This document shows, in pieces, positions 45,091-54,581 of a stretch of 64,000 nt of DNA. The position numbers and the translations under genes were made by a program. Under the pieces are notes generated by a model, which was given only the letters and a program-made list of their open reading frames with translations, did no database searches and had not been told where the DNA came from. Source of the stretch: Flavimaribacter sediminis (GTDB lineage: Bacteria; Pseudomonadota; Alphaproteobacteria; Rhizobiales; Rhizobiaceae); contig NZ_JAICBX010000001.1 in the NCBI RefSeq assembly GCF_019492055.1, positions 992,001 to 1,056,000 on the forward strand, read 5' to 3'. How positions within the stretch are numbered: the stretch's first letter is position 1; each line of letters opens with the position of its first letter.

Positions 45091-46998
45091 ATGTCTGAAC
45101 GGGCGCATTCCAGGGGCAGACATTGTCTCGCCTCGATGCTTTGCGTCGGCTTGATTCATGTCGCTCAGCCGGCTTTCGCGTTCGAACTTTTCGGGATCCA
45201 TCTGTGGGGCAAGAAGCAGGAAGCAGTCGAAGAGATCGAACCCGTCCCCGATCCTGTGACCTATAAGGTGGAACTCAGCGTCGACAACGAGGAGATCAAA
45301 TCGGAGCTCGAATCGTCGTCGCTTCTGCTCGCGGAAGAAACCAAGCCCCCCTCCGGCACCATCGGACTTCTGACCCGGGCGCACAATGACCAGAGGCGAC
45401 TCGTCGCAACACTGTATTCGCTGGGCTATTATGGCGGCACGGTCTCCATCCTCGTAAACGGTCGTCCCTATGAAATCGTGCCGATCGACGCCGGCCTGGA
45501 CAGGGCCGGCACCGTCAATGTCGTGATCCACGTCAAGACCGGTCCTCTTTTCCATTTCGCCCCGGCGGATGTCGTCGCCTCCGACGGCGAGACGGTGGAC
45601 CTGTCGGAATATGGCGTGGTCCCGGGCGAGGTCGCGCAATCCGGACAGGTCGCGCAGGCCGCCTCAAGGGTTGTGAGCGCCTGGCGCGACAAGGGCTACG
45701 CCTTTGCTAAAATTTCTGACCAGGAACTGATCGCCAACCACAACAACGATCTGTTGGAAGTCAAATTGCGCCTCGATACGGGCATAAAGGCGGTTTTCGG
45801 CGATGTGAAAGTGGTTGGCGCCGTCGACATAGAGCCGGATTTCATCATCCAGCAGGCGAATATCAAGCGCGGCGCGATCTTCAGTCCGAAAGACCTTGCC
45901 GACGCCAGCAAGCGGCTTCGCGCGCTGGGCGTGTTCTCCAGCGTCGTCATAGAGGAGGCGAGCGCCCCGGATCCGGACGGATCCGTTCCGATCACGATCA
46001 CGGTGAGCGAGCGCGATCCAAAGGGCTTCGGCATCGGCCTGACCGCCGCCACGCAGGATGGCCTTGGCGGCGAGGCGTTCTGGGTGAACAGGAATCTGTT
46101 CGGCCGGGCGGAGTCCTTGCGGTTCGAAGCCTCGATGCAGGGCGTCGGACGCGACAATCTCGAAACCGATCTCGACTATCGCGCGGCAATGATATTTTCG
46201 AAGCCCGGTGTCTTCGGGCCGCTGACGACATTCAGCACGAAACTCGAGGCTGAGCTTCTCGACAACGACGCCTATTTGAAAAAATCCGTTTCCGCCAATT
46301 TCGCGCTCGAACGGGAATTCACCGACACGGTCTCCGGCACGGCCGCGCTGGACATCGAATATGCGGACTTTACGGAAACTGTCTATCCGTCGCGATCGCT
46401 GATCGTTTCTACGCCGCTGGAACTCACCTGGGACACCAGGGACGACAAGCTCAATCCCACAAAGGGCATGCGTTTCGTGCTCTATGGAGAGCCGGCCTTC
46501 GATTTCGAAGATTCAGCGTCCTTCTTCAAGACAAAGGCAGTCTTCAGCGCGTATCAGGCGCTGAACGAGGCCCGGACATTTGTCCTCGCAGGCCGCCTTG
46601 CCGCCGGCACGATCGTAGGCGCTGGCATATCCGAGGTGCCTCCCGACCGGCTGTTCTTTGCCGGCGGCGGTGGTTCGATCCGCGGTTACGCCTATCAGGC
46701 GGCAAGCCCGCGCGACAGCGAAAACCAGCTGATCGGCGGCTTGTCGCTGATCGAGGCGTCTGTTGAAGCCCGCGTCGGCCTGACAGAGAATTTTGGCCTT
46801 GCCTTCTTCGTCGACACCGGCGGCGCTTTCTCGTCATCGACCCCGGGCGATGGCGGCCAATGGTACACCGGCGTCGGCGCCGGCGTGCGCTACAACACGC
46901 CGGTCGGTCCGTTGCGCATGGATTTCGCCATTCCGCTGGAACAGATCAGGGACGAACCCTCCTACGGGATCTATCTCGGATTGGGTCAGGCGTTCTGA
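45091..46998 (+). CDS. tamA: autotransporter assembly factor TamA (BamA superfamily)
   Basis: The product of about 635 residues is an outer-membrane Omp85 protein with N-terminal POTRA domains (for example RRLVATLYSLGYYGGTVSILVNGRPYEIVPIDAGL) and a C-terminal beta-barrel that ends GLGQAF. The barrel contains FFAGGGGSIRGYAYQ, the RGY motif of the family. A signal peptide (CLASMLCVGLIHVAQPAFA) begins soon after the ATG. Alternative starts at 45073 and 44953 have no better ribosome site. tamB follows 62 bases on, its known partner in inserting outer-membrane proteins. Confidence 0.92.
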   Translation: MSERAHSRGRHCLASMLCVGLIHVAQPAFAFELFGIHLWGKKQEAVEEIEPVPDPVTYKVELSVDNEEIKSELESSSLLLAEETKPPSGTIGLLTRAHNDQRRLVATLYSLGYYGGTVSILVNGRPYEIVPIDAGLDRAGTVNVVIHVKTGPLFHFAPADVVASDGETVDLSEYGVVPGEVAQSGQVAQAASRVVSAWRDKGYAFAKISDQELIANHNNDLLEVKLRLDTGIKAVFGDVKVVGAVDIEPDFIIQQANIKRGAIFSPKDLADASKRLRALGVFSSVVIEEASAPDPDGSVPITITVSERDPKGFGIGLTAATQDGLGGEAFWVNRNLFGRAESLRFEASMQGVGRDNLETDLDYRAAMIFSKPGVFGPLTTFSTKLEAELLDNDAYLKKSVSANFALEREFTDTVSGTAALDIEYADFTETVYPSRSLIVSTPLELTWDTRDDKLNPTKGMRFVLYGEPAFDFEDSASFFKTKAVFSAYQALNEARTFVLAGRLAAGTIVGAGISEVPPDRLFFAGGGGSIRGYAYQAASPRDSENQLIGGLSLIEASVEARVGLTENFGLAFFVDTGGAFSSSTPGDGGQWYTGVGAGVRYNTPVGPLRMDFAIPLEQIRDEPSYGIYLGLGQAF

Positions 46999-47060
46999 TC
47001 GTTACCATTGATTGAGTGAATCGATATAGTGTCGCCGTTATTGAACCTTACAAGGTAGGC

Positions 47061-50000
47061 ATGATGAAGATTCTTACGCGCATTCTGCTTGGCCTTTGCA
47101 TCGTGATCATCGTGCTGGTCGCGGCGGTGTTCGGGCTGCTCGGGACGCGTCCGGGTCTCGATCTTGTCGCCTCGGTCGTCAACTCCGTCGCCAGCAACGA
47201 CGATCAGACAATCGAGATAACCGGTATCGACGGCGTTCTTTCCGGCAGGCCTTCGGTAGAAAAGGTAACGATAGCCGACCGTGAAGGCGTTTGGCTGACC
47301 GTTGCGGACGTTCAGGCGGAACTCGCGCTTCTGCCGCTCCTGAGGGTGAACATCCGGGCGGCCGGCCTTTCAGCCGACATGATTGACCTGGCAAGGCTGC
47401 CGCAGGGCAATCCGGACGCCGAACCCGCGCCAGGCGACAGCGGCGGCTTCTCGCTGCCGGCTATCCGCGCCGACATTCAGAATATTTTCGTTCGCGAAAT
47501 CAGGCTCGGGGAACCGGTCATTGGCGAAGCCGCCACGCTGCAATTGACCGGCGCCGCCATGCTTGACGACGCTCCGGTCAATATCGCCGGCAATCTCGAA
47601 CTCCTGCGAACCGATGGCGCGCAGGGCGACATCAAGGCCGACTGGAAACTGGCGCCGGATACAAACGAACTGAAGCTGGACCTTTCGGTTAGCGAACCCC
47701 GCAACGGTCTGCTTGCGCGAACCCTGGATATTTACGGCCTGCCTTCAGTCGATGCGCGGATCAAAGGCGACGGGCCACTCGACAACTGGCAGTCCGAGAT
47801 TTCGGTGAGCCTCGACGGCGAGGAAACGGTTTCGGGATCGGTGGCGCTTTCGTGGACACAGGAGCGCCAGCAGGTTTCCGGCGCCCTGGCTGGACAACTG
47901 GCGCGATTGGCGCCGCAGCAGTTCAAGCCGGTGCTCGCCGGCGAAACGGACATCAAGGTGGATGTGACGCGGGCGAGCGACAACACGCTTCGCATCGATA
48001 CGCTGAGCGTCAAGTCGCAACTTGCTTCGCTCAGCGCCGCCGGTCATGTGCTGCCGGACAGCAACGCGGTCGACATGCAGGCCAGTCTCGAATTCGGCAT
48101 GCCGGGCTCGGATGTGATGATTCAGCTCGACGACAATGCGTCCGTCACTGTCGGGCATGTGCAGATGACCACGGCGCTCAAAGGGTCCATGGACGACGCG
48201 CAATGGCAGCTGGAAGCCGCAGTCGCGTCGCTTTCCGACGGCGCCCGGTCGCTGAACGATCTGCGCATTACGGGAAGTTCGCCAGACATCAATGTGAATG
48301 CGCGTTCCGGTTCCGCCGTTGTCAAACTCGATATCGGTTCTCTCAATTCGGGGCAGGCGGAAGTCGCGGATCTTGTGAATGGTCCCGCCAGCATGACGCT
48401 CCAGGCGAACCTGAATGGCGACAGGCTGGACCTTCAGGATATTCAGTTCGCGCTCAACCAGGTCAGGGGCGCTCTCAAGGGCGACGTCGATCTGGCGGAT
48501 CTCACGCTCTCGCTGGCTCTCAGGGCCAATGTTCCTGCGCAGAAGGAGGGGCTTGCCCACCAGTTGTTCGGCGATCAGGCGCTGGACATATCAGGAAATC
48601 TGGCGCGCAACGGCGAAGGGTTGCTGAGTTTCAGCAATCTGGACGTCAAGAGCGGCAATCTGATGCTTGGCGGTAAGGGTCAGCTTTCCTCATCAGCTCT
48701 CGAATTTGACGGAGACGTCGCGCTGCAGGACCTTTCGGCTCTCAATGCCGACGTCGCCGGTTCGGTGCAGGCCGATATCCGTCTGAGCGGCTCTCCGGAA
48801 GATCCGTCATTCGAGATCACCGCCCGGGGGCGCGATGTGGTTGTTCTGGAAAATGCGCTCGAAAATCTCGTTCTCACGGCGCAGGGCAGGAACGCGGTGT
48901 CGGATCTCGCCGCCGATATCAAGCTCGATGGCCGTTACAACGAACAGCCTTTGTCCATCGTCGCCGATGTCAGTCGCGGCTCCGGACCGATACCGCTGAT
49001 CAGCAATCTGAAAGTGGACATTCCGGGTGTGACGGCCAGCGGAGGCTTGCAGCCGAACGCGGACGGCGTGGTGACCGGGGAACTCGATGTCGACGTCACC
49101 TCGCTTGAGGAACTCGCGCCGTTGTTGCTGCGCGACGATCTCGCAGGCAAGCTGACTGGCAAAGTCGTTTTCGCCGACAACGATTCCCGCCAGACCGTCA
49201 ACGCCAGGTTCAGTACCGACAGGCTCGACGCAGCCGGCGTCGTGGTCCAGAGCATGACGGCCGATCTCAATGTCTCGATCCTGCCGGACGGACTTGGCAT
49301 GCTGGCCGACGTCCGGGCCGGGCAGATTGACGCGCAAGGCCAGAAAATCACCGACGCTGTGATCAAGGCTTCCGGCGATCTCGACAAGATGCCGCTGAGC
49401 ATCAGCGCCAATGTGGCGGATTCTCCCGTGCGTGTTTCGGGCTGGGTCTCCATGGTCGACAACGTGACGACGATTGCGCTCGATGAAGCGAAAGGAACCT
49501 ATTCGAACATTCCACTGAACCTGACCCAGCCGATCGAGATCCGCATCACCGGCGAGACGACGCAACTGCCGGAGATCGCGCTGCAGATCGGACAAGGCAC
49601 AGCGACTATCAGCGGCTCGGCCGGCGATCAACTGGCAGTGGACGTCAAGATCGAGCGGTTGCCGTTGTCGATCATCGACAATGTCGCGGCAACCGGCATG
49701 GGGCCTCAGGGAACGCTCAGCGCCACTGCGAAGATCACCGGCGCTTCGTCCGATCCGACTGTGGATTATCAGGTAAATGTAGAAAGCCTCTCTACCGAAA
49801 TCACCCGTTCCATACAGGCGCCTGCGCTTTCCATCGCATCCTCCGGCACATTCGCTGGCATGGTTTTGAACACGACCAGCCGCGCCTTTGGGGGCGGGCT
49901 TGAACTGAACGCCAATGGCAGCGTCAATCTCAGAGGAGACTCGCCTCAGCTCGATATCCGCCTGCAGGGCGCCGCCCCGTTTGCATTCGCCGGACTGGCG

Positions 50001-51263
50001 CTGGCGTCGTCCGGCATACAGATGAATGGCGTAGCCAACGTATCGTTGTCCGTGTCGGGTTCGGCGGCCAATCCGAACCTCAGCGGCCAGATATCGACAA
50101 GCGGAGCGACGTTTATCGAGGACACCGCCCAACTCGTAATCCGTGACATAGCGACCACGATTGATTTCACCGCGGCTCGAGCGACCATCAGCAGCCTGTC
50201 CGGACGGCTGGGCCAGAACGGCAAGATATCCGGTTCGGGCTATGTCGATCTGGACGCCGGCGCAGGCTTTCCAGCCGACATTCAGGTGTCCCTTGACGAC
50301 GGTGTCTATTCCGACGGGGAGATAGTCACTGCCGAGTTTGATGCGAAAATGCGCATAAACGGGCCGGTCGCCACCACTGGAGCGCTGGACGGGACCGTCG
50401 ATATCAGGCGTATGGACATTACCGTGCCCGATACACTGCCGTCATCCGTTCCGCTGGTCGACGTCAAACACATCAATCCGCCTGCGGCTGTCGCCCGGCA
50501 GACGCAGGAAATCACGAGCAGCGGCAGTTCAAGTTCGAGCAGCGACGATTCGGGAGGTTTGCAGCTTGATCTGACGGTCAACGCTCCGGGACGGATATTC
50601 CTGCGTGGGCGCGGTATGGATGCGGAGTTTCGCGGCAATATCGAGGTGGTCGGCTCGGTGGGCAATCCCCGCGCCACGGGTGATTTCGAATTGGTGCGAG
50701 GCCGCATCAACGTCCTGACAAAGCGTTTCGAGTTCGATCATGGCAAGATCATCTTCACAGGCCCACTCGATCCCACGCTTGATTTCGAGACCGCAACGAC
50801 CCAGAGCGGCGTTACCTACTCGGTCAATGTCGATGGAACTGCTTCGTCGCCGCAGATTACGTTCTCGTCGAGCCCGGAAATGCCGCAGGACGAAGTGCTC
50901 GCCCAGTTGTTCTTTGGCAAGGGCGTTTCCAATCTGTCCGCGATCCAGATCGCGCAGCTGGCCGGAGCGATCGCCGAAATCAGCGGAACGGGCGGTGGCG
51001 GCGGCCTGTTTGGAAGCCTGCGAAATTTTACCGGACTGGATGATATCGATATTCAATCCGGAGGAGCCGACGGTGAGACGACCGTCGGCATCGGACGCTA
51101 TCTGAACGACAGGACCTATCTCAATGTCGAGAAGGGACTGACAGGGGAATCGGGTCGCGTGCGCATCGATGTCGAACTGACGGATCATCTCAAGCTGCGC
51201 GGGGAAGCCGGAATCGACGGCAACACCAAGGCCGGCATTTTCTATGAGCGGGATTACAAGTAG
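47061..51263 (+). CDS. tamB: translocation and assembly module protein TamB
   Basis: A 1400-residue protein with an N-terminal transmembrane anchor (ILLGLCIVIIVLVAAVFGLL) and a very long periplasmic body of repeated beta-strands, ending in the conserved TamB domain (GDFELVRGRINVLTKRFEFDHGKIIFTGPLDPTLDFE, then SSSPEMPQDEVLAQLFFGKG and a final KLRGEAGIDGNTKAGIFYERDYK). It bridges the periplasm to TamA in the outer membrane. A serine-rich stretch (SSGSSSSSSDDSGG) near residue 1155 is a likely linker. ATG at 47061 has AAGG six bases upstream; an earlier TTG frame extension is unlikely. Confidence 0.95.
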   Translation: MMKILTRILLGLCIVIIVLVAAVFGLLGTRPGLDLVASVVNSVASNDDQTIEITGIDGVLSGRPSVEKVTIADREGVWLTVADVQAELALLPLLRVNIRAAGLSADMIDLARLPQGNPDAEPAPGDSGGFSLPAIRADIQNIFVREIRLGEPVIGEAATLQLTGAAMLDDAPVNIAGNLELLRTDGAQGDIKADWKLAPDTNELKLDLSVSEPRNGLLARTLDIYGLPSVDARIKGDGPLDNWQSEISVSLDGEETVSGSVALSWTQERQQVSGALAGQLARLAPQQFKPVLAGETDIKVDVTRASDNTLRIDTLSVKSQLASLSAAGHVLPDSNAVDMQASLEFGMPGSDVMIQLDDNASVTVGHVQMTTALKGSMDDAQWQLEAAVASLSDGARSLNDLRITGSSPDINVNARSGSAVVKLDIGSLNSGQAEVADLVNGPASMTLQANLNGDRLDLQDIQFALNQVRGALKGDVDLADLTLSLALRANVPAQKEGLAHQLFGDQALDISGNLARNGEGLLSFSNLDVKSGNLMLGGKGQLSSSALEFDGDVALQDLSALNADVAGSVQADIRLSGSPEDPSFEITARGRDVVVLENALENLVLTAQGRNAVSDLAADIKLDGRYNEQPLSIVADVSRGSGPIPLISNLKVDIPGVTASGGLQPNADGVVTGELDVDVTSLEELAPLLLRDDLAGKLTGKVVFADNDSRQTVNARFSTDRLDAAGVVVQSMTADLNVSILPDGLGMLADVRAGQIDAQGQKITDAVIKASGDLDKMPLSISANVADSPVRVSGWVSMVDNVTTIALDEAKGTYSNIPLNLTQPIEIRITGETTQLPEIALQIGQGTATISGSAGDQLAVDVKIERLPLSIIDNVAATGMGPQGTLSATAKITGASSDPTVDYQVNVESLSTEITRSIQAPALSIASSGTFAGMVLNTTSRAFGGGLELNANGSVNLRGDSPQLDIRLQGAAPFAFAGLALASSGIQMNGVANVSLSVSGSAANPNLSGQISTSGATFIEDTAQLVIRDIATTIDFTAARATISSLSGRLGQNGKISGSGYVDLDAGAGFPADIQVSLDDGVYSDGEIVTAEFDAKMRINGPVATTGALDGTVDIRRMDITVPDTLPSSVPLVDVKHINPPAAVARQTQEITSSGSSSSSSDDSGGLQLDLTVNAPGRIFLRGRGMDAEFRGNIEVVGSVGNPRATGDFELVRGRINVLTKRFEFDHGKIIFTGPLDPTLDFETATTQSGVTYSVNVDGTASSPQITFSSSPEMPQDEVLAQLFFGKGVSNLSAIQIAQLAGAIAEISGTGGGGGLFGSLRNFTGLDDIDIQSGGADGETTVGIGRYLNDRTYLNVEKGLTGESGRVRIDVELTDHLKLRGEAGIDGNTKAGIFYERDYK

Positions 51264-51305
51264 ACGGCCCGGGGCTGGCGTCGCCGATTGATTGGGTGTG
51301 GGGAC

Positions 51306-53024
51306 ATGATGAATACGCTTGCGCGTCGTATTGACCAGGGCAGAGGGGTGGAAAAGGCCGATCTGGTTCTGAAGGGCGGCGCGATATTCGACCTTGTCAC
51401 AGGCGCGTTCATTCACACAGATATCGCGATTTGCGGCGATGTGATCGTCGGCACATGCGGCGATTATGCCGGCGTGACGGAAATCGACATCACCGGCAAA
51501 ACCGTCGTTCCGGGATTCGTGGATACACATTTGCATATTGAATCGTCGGCCGTAACGCCGTTCGAGTTCGACCGCTGCGTCCTGCCGCGCGGCGTCACAA
51601 CGGCGGTCTGTGATCCGCATGAGATCGCAAACGTCATCGGCGCCGAGGGTATCCGCTATTTTCAGGCCTGCGCCGAAAACACGATCATGGATATCCGCAT
51701 CCAGCTCAGCAGTTGCGTTCCGGCGACCGCTTTCGAGACCTCCGGCGCATCGCTCGACGTTCACGACCTGGAAGCGCTGAGAAATCATCCCAAGGTGCTC
51801 GGCCTCGCCGAAATGATGAATTATCCGGGCGTGCTCGCAAAGGACCCGGTCTGCCTGGAGAAGCTGGCGGCGTTCTCGGACGCCCCAATCGACGGCCACG
51901 CCCCGCAATTGCGCGGACTCGACCTCAATGGATATCTGTCCGCCGGCATTCGGACCGATCACGAGGTGACGACGGCGGAAGAGGCGCTTGAAAAACTGCA
52001 GAAGGGCATGCAGGTCTTCGTGCGCGAGGGGTCGGTGTCGAAGGACCTCGCTGCGCTGATGCCGATCATCACGGAGCGCAATTCACCGTTCATCGCCCTG
52101 TGCACGGACGATCGCAATCCGCTGGATATCGGCGAACACGGACATATCGACTACATGATCCGCACGGCGATCGCGGCCGGCGTCGAACCGCTGGCGATCT
52201 ATCGCGCCGCCAGCCTGTCCGGCGCTCAGGCCCATACGCTAAGGGACCGCGGCCTGATCGCCCCTGGCTGGCGGGCGGATATTGTCGTCCTGAACGATCT
52301 GGAGACATGCGATGTCGATCAAGTTGTTTGCGCTGGCCGCCTTGTCGACGAGGCGTTGTTTGCGACCCGCAATCTCGTTCCGCCGGTTGGGCGCAACAGC
52401 GTTCATATACAGCCCGTCTCGGCGGAAGATCTGAAGGCCCACCAGACGAACGGGTCCACGCCGGTCATCGGCGTCATTCCCGGCAAGATCATAACCGAGC
52501 ACCTGGAAATGGACTTGCCTGTCGAAGACAGCAGGCCGCAGATTGATTTCGAACAGGATGCGCTCAAGGTCGCGGTCATCGAGCGGCACGGAAAAAACAG
52601 CAATATCAGCGTCGGCTTCGTGCATGGCTTCGGCCTCAAGAAAGGGGCAATCGCGTCTACCTTGGGTCACGACAGCCACAATCTGTGCATCGTCGGAACC
52701 AACGAGCGCGACATGGCTGTCGCCGCCAATCGACTGGGCGAGATCGAGGGCGGTTTCGCGGTTGTCGAAGACGGCGAAGTCAAAGCCGAGATCAGTCTTC
52801 CTGTTGCCGGTCTCATGAGCCTCGAGCCCTACGAGACGGTCTATGACAGTCTGAAAAAACTGAGAGAGGCCGCATACGCGCTCGGCACGGTGCTTGAGGA
52901 GCCGTTCCTCCAGGTCGCCTTCCTGCCGCTGCCGGTCATTCCGCACCTGAAGATCACCGACCGCGGCATGTTCGACGTCGACCGTTTCGAACTGATCCGG
53001 GAGAGTGCAGAAGACGCCGGTTAA
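51306..53024 (+). CDS. ade: adenine deaminase
   Basis: A 572-residue amidohydrolase converting adenine to hypoxanthine. It has the metal motif [37 protein letters not shown], and the [26 protein letters not shown] segment. The C-terminal half has [29 protein letters not shown]. Length and motifs match the bacterial Ade family. ATGs at 51306 and 51309 are both possible. It begins 42 bases after tamB; functional connection to TamAB is not expected. Confidence 0.95.
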   Translation: MMNTLARRIDQGRGVEKADLVLKGGAIFDLVTGAFIHTDIAICGDVIVGTCGDYAGVTEIDITGKTVVPGFVDTHLHIESSAVTPFEFDRCVLPRGVTTAVCDPHEIANVIGAEGIRYFQACAENTIMDIRIQLSSCVPATAFETSGASLDVHDLEALRNHPKVLGLAEMMNYPGVLAKDPVCLEKLAAFSDAPIDGHAPQLRGLDLNGYLSAGIRTDHEVTTAEEALEKLQKGMQVFVREGSVSKDLAALMPIITERNSPFIALCTDDRNPLDIGEHGHIDYMIRTAIAAGVEPLAIYRAASLSGAQAHTLRDRGLIAPGWRADIVVLNDLETCDVDQVVCAGRLVDEALFATRNLVPPVGRNSVHIQPVSAEDLKAHQTNGSTPVIGVIPGKIITEHLEMDLPVEDSRPQIDFEQDALKVAVIERHGKNSNISVGFVHGFGLKKGAIASTLGHDSHNLCIVGTNERDMAVAANRLGEIEGGFAVVEDGEVKAEISLPVAGLMSLEPYETVYDSLKKLREAAYALGTVLEEPFLQVAFLPLPVIPHLKITDRGMFDVDRFELIRESAEDAG

Positions 53025-53173
53025 ATTCGGGCATCCTTGTAAATCGTTGCGATTGCGTGAGAACGAAAAGGGAACAATACCGCTGCAATTCGCGCTCATC
53101 TGTGCTATACATTCCCTTAACGGAAGGATGTTTGAAAGCGGCCTGGAAATGCAGTTTTATCTCGAATTCGCAA

Positions 53174-53269
53174 ATTCCCGAAACAAAGCCAGATGGTGAC
53201 GCGAATTCTCGCATTCCCGAAACAAAGCCAGTTTAAGCCCCGAAACCTGAATTCCCGAAACAAAGCCAG
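53174..53269. repeat. three direct copies of a 19-base repeat, period 38-39
   Basis: ATTCCCGAAACAAAGCCAG occurs without change at 53174-53192, 53213-53231 and 53251-53269, with unrelated spacers of 20 and 19 bases. The first is preceded by CGAATTCGC, and the first spacer contains CGAATTCTCGC. It lies in the 318-base gap between the ends of ade and the polymerase gene. The rest of the gap holds an open frame that runs across the first repeat and no recognisable gene. Confidence 0.9.
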
Positions 53270-53302
53270 ATCCCGTCGTGTCGTTGATGTTAATCGCTGA
53301 AT

Positions 53303-53340
53303 TTAAAAAAAAGTAATAAAAACAGTAATTTGAAATTACT
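53303..53340 (-). terminator. AT-rich terminator for the polymerase gene
   Basis: AGTAATT (53324-53330) pairs with AATTACT (53334-53340) just past the stop of the minus-strand gene ending at 53343. On that strand the stem is followed by GTTTTTATTACTTTTTTTT. The stem is weak but the T-run is long, so it is a plausible end of the exopolysaccharide transcript. Confidence 0.6.
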
Positions 53341-53342
53341 TC

Positions 53343-54581
53343 CTAGCTCCTGGTTGCCTTTTTTGACCGTTCACGCTGATAACGCCGCTCCAGCCCGAAG
53401 CAACCCCAGATCAGTCCGAGGATCAGGTAGAAATGGCGCCAGTGGTCCGTATCGATGACCGTGCCGATCAGGACATGCCCGACAAAAACGACATAGGCGC
53501 ACAGCAGAAAGGGCTGCCAGGTCCGATCCCGCAACAGGCATTTGAACCCGACGGAGAGGGTTAGCGCGATCAGCGTGAAATAAGAGGCGAATCCGAGCCA
53601 GCCATAGTCCAGCAACGCTTTCAGCCAGATGTTGTGGGTGTCTTCCCCATAAATCGTTCCGAAGACGACCGGCCCGATGCCGAGCGGATGCTCCATGGCC
53701 ATGTAAAAGCCGATGCCGTGCCGGGCGAAGCGTCCGTAAACGGCGGTGTCATAGGACTGCACCAGTTGCGCGCGGTCGGCGAACAGGCTTGAGACCTGTT
53801 CGAACTGAAGGGCGATGACGAGCGCCACGACGAGGAGACCTAGTCCGGCGATGCTCAGTCCGATGATTTTCATCCGGAAGGCGGGCGCGTTTTCCTTCAG
53901 CAGCATCAAAAGGATCAGCAGGGCGACCGACAGGAAGTAGAGGCCCCAAGCCGCGCGTGAGAACGAGAGGAACACGCCGAAGCTCAGAACAAGGAAGGCG
54001 GCTATCCGCAAAGGCGCGGTCAATAGCGGTCCGGAGAGGATCGAGTGCAGGAGGAAGACGATTGGCAGGATCAGAAACGGCCCGAACACATTGGGGTCCT
54101 GAAACGTGCCCTTGGCGCGATCGTAGAGTATGAAGGCTTCGCTGCCCGGTATCAGATAAAAATAGGCGGCGATGCCGATGGTCGCCGTCACCAGCGCGCC
54201 GGCAAGATAGGCGTAGAAGATGGTTGCCAGTCGGCTTTCATCCTGTTCGATAATGGCGGCGAAGAAAACCGCCGACAGCGCAAGAAACAGCGACACGGCC
54301 ATGTACAGTACCGCGTCGAAATCCAGCTCCGCCATGGTGGTCAGCGAGAGCAGGCCGCCGACATTGAAAAACACAAGGAGAGCAAGCAGCGACGCCGCGT
54401 TGGCGGATATCCTCAATCCAAGGATGAACCAGACGCCAATCAGCCCCGACATGTAGAGTTCGTAGGGCGCTGGTTCGTTGATGACGAAACCGGACAGGAA
54501 TGCGCCCAGACCAATAAACGCCTTCGCCGGATTTATCCTGAGGACGTAACGTCGATCCGGTATGGAAGCAGCCGCCGTCAA
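53343..54581 (-). CDS. O-antigen ligase / Wzy-like polysaccharide polymerase
   Basis: A 412-residue inner-membrane protein with about 11 hydrophobic segments and a large periplasmic loop after residue 270, as in the O-antigen ligase/ExoQ group. Useful motifs are LSFSRAAWGLYFLS near residue 200 and RHGIGFYMAMEHPLGIGPVVFGTIYGEDTHNIWLKALLDYGWLGF, a typical Wzy_C region. No ATG is available; TTG at 54581 overlaps the stop of the upstream transferase by four bases and has GGGGG upstream. It is likely to polymerise the repeat unit made by this locus. Confidence 0.85.
   Translation of the reverse strand: MTAAASIPDRRYVLRINPAKAFIGLGAFLSGFVINEPAPYELYMSGLIGVWFILGLRISANAASLLALLVFFNVGGLLSLTTMAELDFDAVLYMAVSLFLALSAVFFAAIIEQDESRLATIFYAYLAGALVTATIGIAAYFYLIPGSEAFILYDRAKGTFQDPNVFGPFLILPIVFLLHSILSGPLLTAPLRIAAFLVLSFGVFLSFSRAAWGLYFLSVALLILLMLLKENAPAFRMKIIGLSIAGLGLLVVALVIALQFEQVSSLFADRAQLVQSYDTAVYGRFARHGIGFYMAMEHPLGIGPVVFGTIYGEDTHNIWLKALLDYGWLGFASYFTLIALTLSVGFKCLLRDRTWQPFLLCAYVVFVGHVLIGTVIDTDHWRHFYLILGLIWGCFGLERRYQRERSKKATRS

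Noticed and set aside
53005-53199. 64-codon open frame overlapping the end of ade and the first repeat
   Set aside because: It overlaps ade in another frame, has no ribosome-binding site and no family features.
53174-53269. CRISPR array
   Set aside because: Repeats are only 19 bases with 19-20 base spacers, there are only three, and no cas gene is near.
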